Below, piece by piece: positions 60,979 through 64,000 of a stretch of DNA of 64,000 nt. The notes under the pieces were generated by a model, which saw nothing but the letters and a program-made list of their open reading frames with translations, had not been told where the DNA came from and ran no database searches. The position numbers and the translations under genes are program-made. Source of the DNA: Brucella grignonensis (lineage in GTDB: Bacteria > Pseudomonadota > Alphaproteobacteria > Rhizobiales > Rhizobiaceae); assembly GCF_002252505.1 (NCBI RefSeq), contig NZ_NNRL01000151.1, positions 186,001 to 250,000 of the forward strand. The letters are read 5' to 3'. Each line of letters begins with the position of its first letter. Positions within the stretch are counted from its first letter, which is position 1.

Positions 60979-61190
60979 CTCATGCCAGAATTGTGGCCAG
61001 AATTGCGGCCAGAATTGCGATATGTCATCCGATATGAGCTTTTCGGGTTGGGCTTGTTCGGCGCGTAGCGCTTTCACTGCTGCGACCACGTTGACGAGAG
61101 CAGGTAGTACTTCATCTCATTTGCGGGTTTTCAGGCCGCAATCGGGATGAACCCAGAGTTTTCCGTCGGAAAGCTGTTTGCAGGTGGAAA
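60955..61190 (-). pseudogene. Decayed C-terminus of methionine synthase MetE
   Basis: The minus-strand frame reads KLWVHPDCGLKTRK, then a stop (TGA at 61117-61119 where TGG is likely ancestral), then DEVLPALVNVVAAVKALRAEQAQ. That is the end of cobalamin-independent methionine synthase, including the zinc-binding Cys motif NPDCGLKTR. The frame stays open after the stop through a triple PQFW-type repeat to a TAG at 60955. The rest of the roughly 750-residue gene is missing, so only a remnant survives. Confidence 0.75.
60984..61019. repeat. 12-bp tandem repeat, three copies
   Basis: GCCAGAATTGYG at 60984, 60996 and 61008, the first with one difference (T/C at position 11). In the minus-strand frame of the MetE remnant each unit reads P-Q-F-W. 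A candidate variable repeat. Confidence 0.8.
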
Positions 61191-61549
61191 TTTGCATCTT
61201 ATCAGTGCCACATAAAGAAATGTTTATATGGCTACGGAAGGTTCATAGCACTAATTCTGATTGGTCTAAAGTAGGAGGTGGATAACTGGAAGATTAGATG
61301 GAGAACTAAAGAAAAATCCAATAACAACATATAATTAGGGTAATATACGTCGCCTTTGTAAGGATGTGCAATCTCAATTGATATGGCTCTGTGAGGGGAC
61401 TCGTGTTAACGGTGCAACAATTGAGCTGGTTATGCGGCCGGATATCTGAGTTAGATATCTGATTTCACTGATTAAAAAGAGTTAGGTTTAGCCGAATCCT
61501 CAACTGCGATTATTCGCATTTTCGCCTTGAGGGAGCAGGATATGTTCGT
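61191..61549. other. AT-rich gap upstream of the polysaccharide gene
   Basis: No gene. GATATCT-GAGTT-AGATATC at 61441-61459 is a perfect palindrome about 90 bp before the next start. Composition is AT-rich, as is common at the edge of surface-polysaccharide loci. Confidence 0.5.
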
Positions 61550-63418
61550 ATGAGTTTCAGATATCCATGGCGGAGACTGGCTTTATTGCCGCGTATCGGT
61601 AAGCAGATCATACTGCTGCTTAGTGACTGCCTGTTGTTGTTGCTCAGCGCCTATCTCGCCTTTGTCATGCGACTTGGTTTTGTTTTTGTCCCGACGCAGA
61701 CGCAGATTTTCCTGATCGCTATTGCCCCCGCTCTTGCGATCCCTGTCTTTATTCGTTTTGGTCTTTATCGGGCAATTATTCGTTATCTGGCTGAGCGGGC
61801 TATCTGGCCGATCTTTCAGGCTACAGCCATTGCAGCGCTCTTCTGGGTGGCGCTGGTTTTCCTTATGGAATCATATGGCGGGGCTGGTTTGCCGCGTTCT
61901 GTTCCGCTTCTCTACTGGCTTTTAAGTACGGTGCTCATTTCGGCGAGCCGTTTTGGTGCAAAATGGCTGCTGCGGAGTGCTGAAGCCAGCAGGGCTTATA
62001 CAAGCACTGCTCTTATTATTGGTGTAGGCGAACCCGGCCGTCAGCTGGCAACCGCACTCAGAAGCCATAGCGATACGCATGTCATTGGCTTCGTTGATCC
62101 CACGGGTCAGCTCAGCGGCATGGATATCATTGGTCTCCGGGTTTATGACATTGAACGCATCCCGAGTCTGATCGAAAATTTCGGAATTCGTCAGGTCGTT
62201 ATATCCGAACCGGAAATCGATCAGAAACAACGACAGGAACTTGCGCGTCTGCTCGGGCGCCTTCCAGTTAGCACCCGCATTCTGCCGCCTATTGCCGATC
62301 TGACGGCTGGCAAATATCTTGTCAGTGCTCTGCGCAATATCGAAATCGACGATCTGCTTGGTCGTTCGCCAGTGCCGCCTGATGTCGATCTTCTGCGCGA
62401 GGTTGTTGAAGGGCGACGCATTATGGTTACGGGCGCTGGCGGGTCGATTGGCAGCCAGCTCTGCCGGACGATTGCGCAGTGGAACCCAAGCTGCATCGTG
62501 CTGTTTGAATCGAGCGAATTTGCACTTTATCAGATTGAGCGAGAATTGCGGCAGATCGCGCAATGCGATGTCGTTCCGGTGCTTGGCACGGTGGCCAATC
62601 AGCAATGTGTTGAAAAAGCTATCCGTGCCCACACTGTTGATACTGTCTATCATTGCGCGGCTTATAAGCATGTGCCGCTTGTCGAACAGAACCCGCTTGT
62701 CGGTATCCATAACAACGTGTTCGGTACGCTGAACGTGGCTGCCGCAGCGTTTGAGACTGATGTCGAACGCATGGTGCTGATATCGTCCGACAAGGCCGTG
62801 AGACCAACAAATGTCATGGGCGCTACCAAGCGTTGGGCGGAGTTGGTCGTTTATTATTATGGCACGCTGGCCGAAAAGGCAGGCCATCATAAGTCATTCT
62901 ATTCGGTACGCTTCGGTAATGTTCTGGGTTCCAACGGTTCGGTGGTTCCGCTTTTCCGCGAACAGATCGCCAATGGTGGGCCGGTGACGCTCACACATGA
63001 AGACATGACGCGTTATTTCATGTCGATCAAGGAAGCGGCTGAGCTGATCATACAGTCAGGTGCGATTGCCAAATCCGGTGATACGGTGCTTCTTGAGATG
63101 GGCGATCCGGTCAAGGTGCGTGATCTGGCTGAGAACATGATCCTGCTCGCCGGGCTGACAGTGCGAAACGCAGACAACCCCGATGGGGATATTGCGATTG
63201 AGGTGACGGGTATTCGCGAAGGTGAGAAGATGTATGAAGAACTTTTCTACGATCCTTCTCATGCACAAACGACGCGCCACCCTAAGATCATGCGTGCACC
63301 AAAGGGCCAGAAGGTAGCTGTGGATGTCTCTAAAAGCCTTGATACTCTTCGGGCTGCGATGGAGACCGAAGATGTCAACGCGGTCCGCACGGTTCTGTTT
63401 GGCGTCATAACTTTCTGA
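61550..63418 (+). CDS. wbkD: Nucleotide-sugar epimerase/dehydratase, WbpM/CapD family
   Basis: A 622-residue membrane-bound enzyme. About four N-terminal TM helices (residues 15-130) precede a nucleotide-binding part (ALIIGVGEPGRQ) and the catalytic SDR domain with VTGAGGSIGSQL near residue 295, then SSDKAVRPTNVMGATKRWAE. This layout belongs to UDP-GlcNAc 4,6-dehydratases/epimerases that make precursors such as QuiNAc for O-antigen and other glycans. In Brucella the gene next to a lipid-carrier glycosyltransferase is wbkD, and the neighbour here fits. The symbol is inferred from that context. Confidence 0.88.
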   Translation: MSFRYPWRRLALLPRIGKQIILLLSDCLLLLLSAYLAFVMRLGFVFVPTQTQIFLIAIAPALAIPVFIRFGLYRAIIRYLAERAIWPIFQATAIAALFWVALVFLMESYGGAGLPRSVPLLYWLLSTVLISASRFGAKWLLRSAEASRAYTSTALIIGVGEPGRQLATALRSHSDTHVIGFVDPTGQLSGMDIIGLRVYDIERIPSLIENFGIRQVVISEPEIDQKQRQELARLLGRLPVSTRILPPIADLTAGKYLVSALRNIEIDDLLGRSPVPPDVDLLREVVEGRRIMVTGAGGSIGSQLCRTIAQWNPSCIVLFESSEFALYQIERELRQIAQCDVVPVLGTVANQQCVEKAIRAHTVDTVYHCAAYKHVPLVEQNPLVGIHNNVFGTLNVAAAAFETDVERMVLISSDKAVRPTNVMGATKRWAELVVYYYGTLAEKAGHHKSFYSVRFGNVLGSNGSVVPLFREQIANGGPVTLTHEDMTRYFMSIKEAAELIIQSGAIAKSGDTVLLEMGDPVKVRDLAENMILLAGLTVRNADNPDGDIAIEVTGIREGEKMYEELFYDPSHAQTTRHPKIMRAPKGQKVAVDVSKSLDTLRAAMETEDVNAVRTVLFGVITF

Positions 63419-64000
63419 AGCGGCCACGAAAATCGAGCAGCAGCAATAACACAGCCACAATAGCAACCAGTAGAAATACGATCTGCGAAAGCGTATGGTC
63501 GAAAACCATAATCGCAGCGGCGCATGCAATCAGAATGATATTGAGCAATGCGACGTGACTTACCACCTTTGATACGCTCCATCCGGCTCGTTTGGCAACC
63601 TGATAGGCGTGTTTTGAATGCGCCTTCAGAATGTTCTCACCTGCCAGACCACGTAAGATGATCGTCGTTCCGGTATCAAGCACGTAATAAAGCGGCAAAA
63701 CAACTGCGACTGCTATATGCGTCTCTCGCGCTAGAAGCAGAAGAGCGGTTCCGGCAATAAGTCCCAGTGGGAAGCTACCGGAATCGCCGAGAAAAATGCT
63801 TGCGGGCGGGCGGTTGTAAAACGCAAATCCCAGAAGTCCGCCTGCCGTGATTGCGGCAATTGTGCCGCTTTCTACACCAACAAGCTGAAATGTTGCCAGC
63901 AGCGCAATACCTGCCAATGGTACGCCGATGCCTGCAACGGTCATGCAATCCAAACCATCCATGAAATTTGTGACATTGATTGCGGCCACCAGCGCGATGA
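63405..64000 (-). CDS. wbkF: Lipid-carrier sugar-phosphate transferase, WecA/WbkF family (partial)
   Basis: An integral membrane transferase that puts the first sugar on undecaprenyl phosphate. The visible 198 residues hold the C-terminal half of the family: NVTNFMDGLD at the edge, then FYNRPPASIFLGDSGSFPLG (catalytic Asp), SKHAYQVAKRAG in place of the usual HIHH motif, and several TM helices. The N-terminus lies beyond 64000. The stop overlaps the convergent wbkD-like gene by 14 bp. The symbol follows the Brucella neighbour pair and is inferred. Confidence 0.82.
   Translation of the reverse strand, partial: IALVAAINVTNFMDGLDCMTVAGIGVPLAGIALLATFQLVGVESGTIAAITAGGLLGFAFYNRPPASIFLGDSGSFPLGLIAGTALLLLARETHIAVAVVLPLYYVLDTGTTIILRGLAGENILKAHSKHAYQVAKRAGWSVSKVVSHVALLNIILIACAAAIMVFDHTLSQIVFLLVAIVAVLLLLLDFRGRFRKL

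Noticed and set aside
1-64000. CRISPR arrays, tRNA, rRNA and insertion sequences
   Set aside because: No spaced direct repeats, cloverleaf or transposase frames were seen in any gap.

Overview
The window is a 64 kb stretch of an alphaproteobacterial replicon, most likely a secondary chromosome or megaplasmid of the Brucella/Ochrobactrum group (Brucellaceae). The reasons are a complete repABC replication and partition unit (a system known only from Alphaproteobacteria), a gene set typical of Rhizobiales, and short intergenic palindromic repeats of about 45-105 bp resembling those described in Brucella. No sequence search was possible, so the genus is an inference.

Layout. 1-3921: a truncated alkaline phosphatase and two secreted phytase-like esterases. 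Good PHO-box matches lie in front of the phosphatase and the second esterase, so this looks like a phosphate-starvation module. 4053-4547: a peptide deformylase-like protein that has lost two of its three metal ligands. 4548-9343: the repABC origin region, with two copies of a 16-bp palindrome (candidate partition sites) around repA and an antisense RNA between repB and repC. 9597-13772: a small secreted protein, a class GN sortase, its VIT/von Willebrand-A target, and a divergent XRE regulator. 13931-22792: a UPF0114 membrane protein and the high-affinity K+ operon kdpFABCDE on the minus strand. This operon contains kdpF and two further tiny hydrophobic reading frames (28 and 33 codons) likely to be missed by automatic annotation.

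22993-25421: an asparaginase and an asparagine permease. 26171-33520: a minus-strand catabolic cluster with a polar amino-acid type ABC importer, an MmgE/PrpD protein, an FMN-dependent monooxygenase of the NtaA/SnaA family, a flavin reductase and a GntR regulator. The combination recalls aminopolycarboxylate (NTA, EDTA, iminodisuccinate) degradation. 33850-42205: a bacterial alpha-2-macroglobulin with an intact thioester motif, penicillin-binding protein 1C and an SH3-like periplasmic protein, an envelope-defence unit.

42420-51569: a nucleoside module. A BMP-type ABC importer, an ADP-ribosylglycohydrolase-family enzyme and a nucleoside hydrolase run on the minus strand, with ribokinase convergent at the end and an IclR regulator at the head. 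Together they could import a ribosylated compound, cleave the glycosidic bond and phosphorylate the ribose. 51936-58588: a plus-strand operon with a spermidine/putrescine-type ABC importer and a three-part FAD/[2Fe-2S] amine dehydrogenase of the opine oxidase/HcnABC type. 58644-60211: an ArsR-controlled MFS transporter. 60385-61549: a DUF922 zinc protease and, antisense and downstream, a decayed C-terminus of methionine synthase MetE. 61550-64000: the edge of an O-antigen or other surface polysaccharide locus, with a nucleotide-sugar epimerase/dehydratase (WbkD-like) convergent with a lipid-carrier glycosyltransferase (WbkF-like) that runs off the right end.

No rRNA, tRNA, CRISPR array or insertion sequence was recognised.
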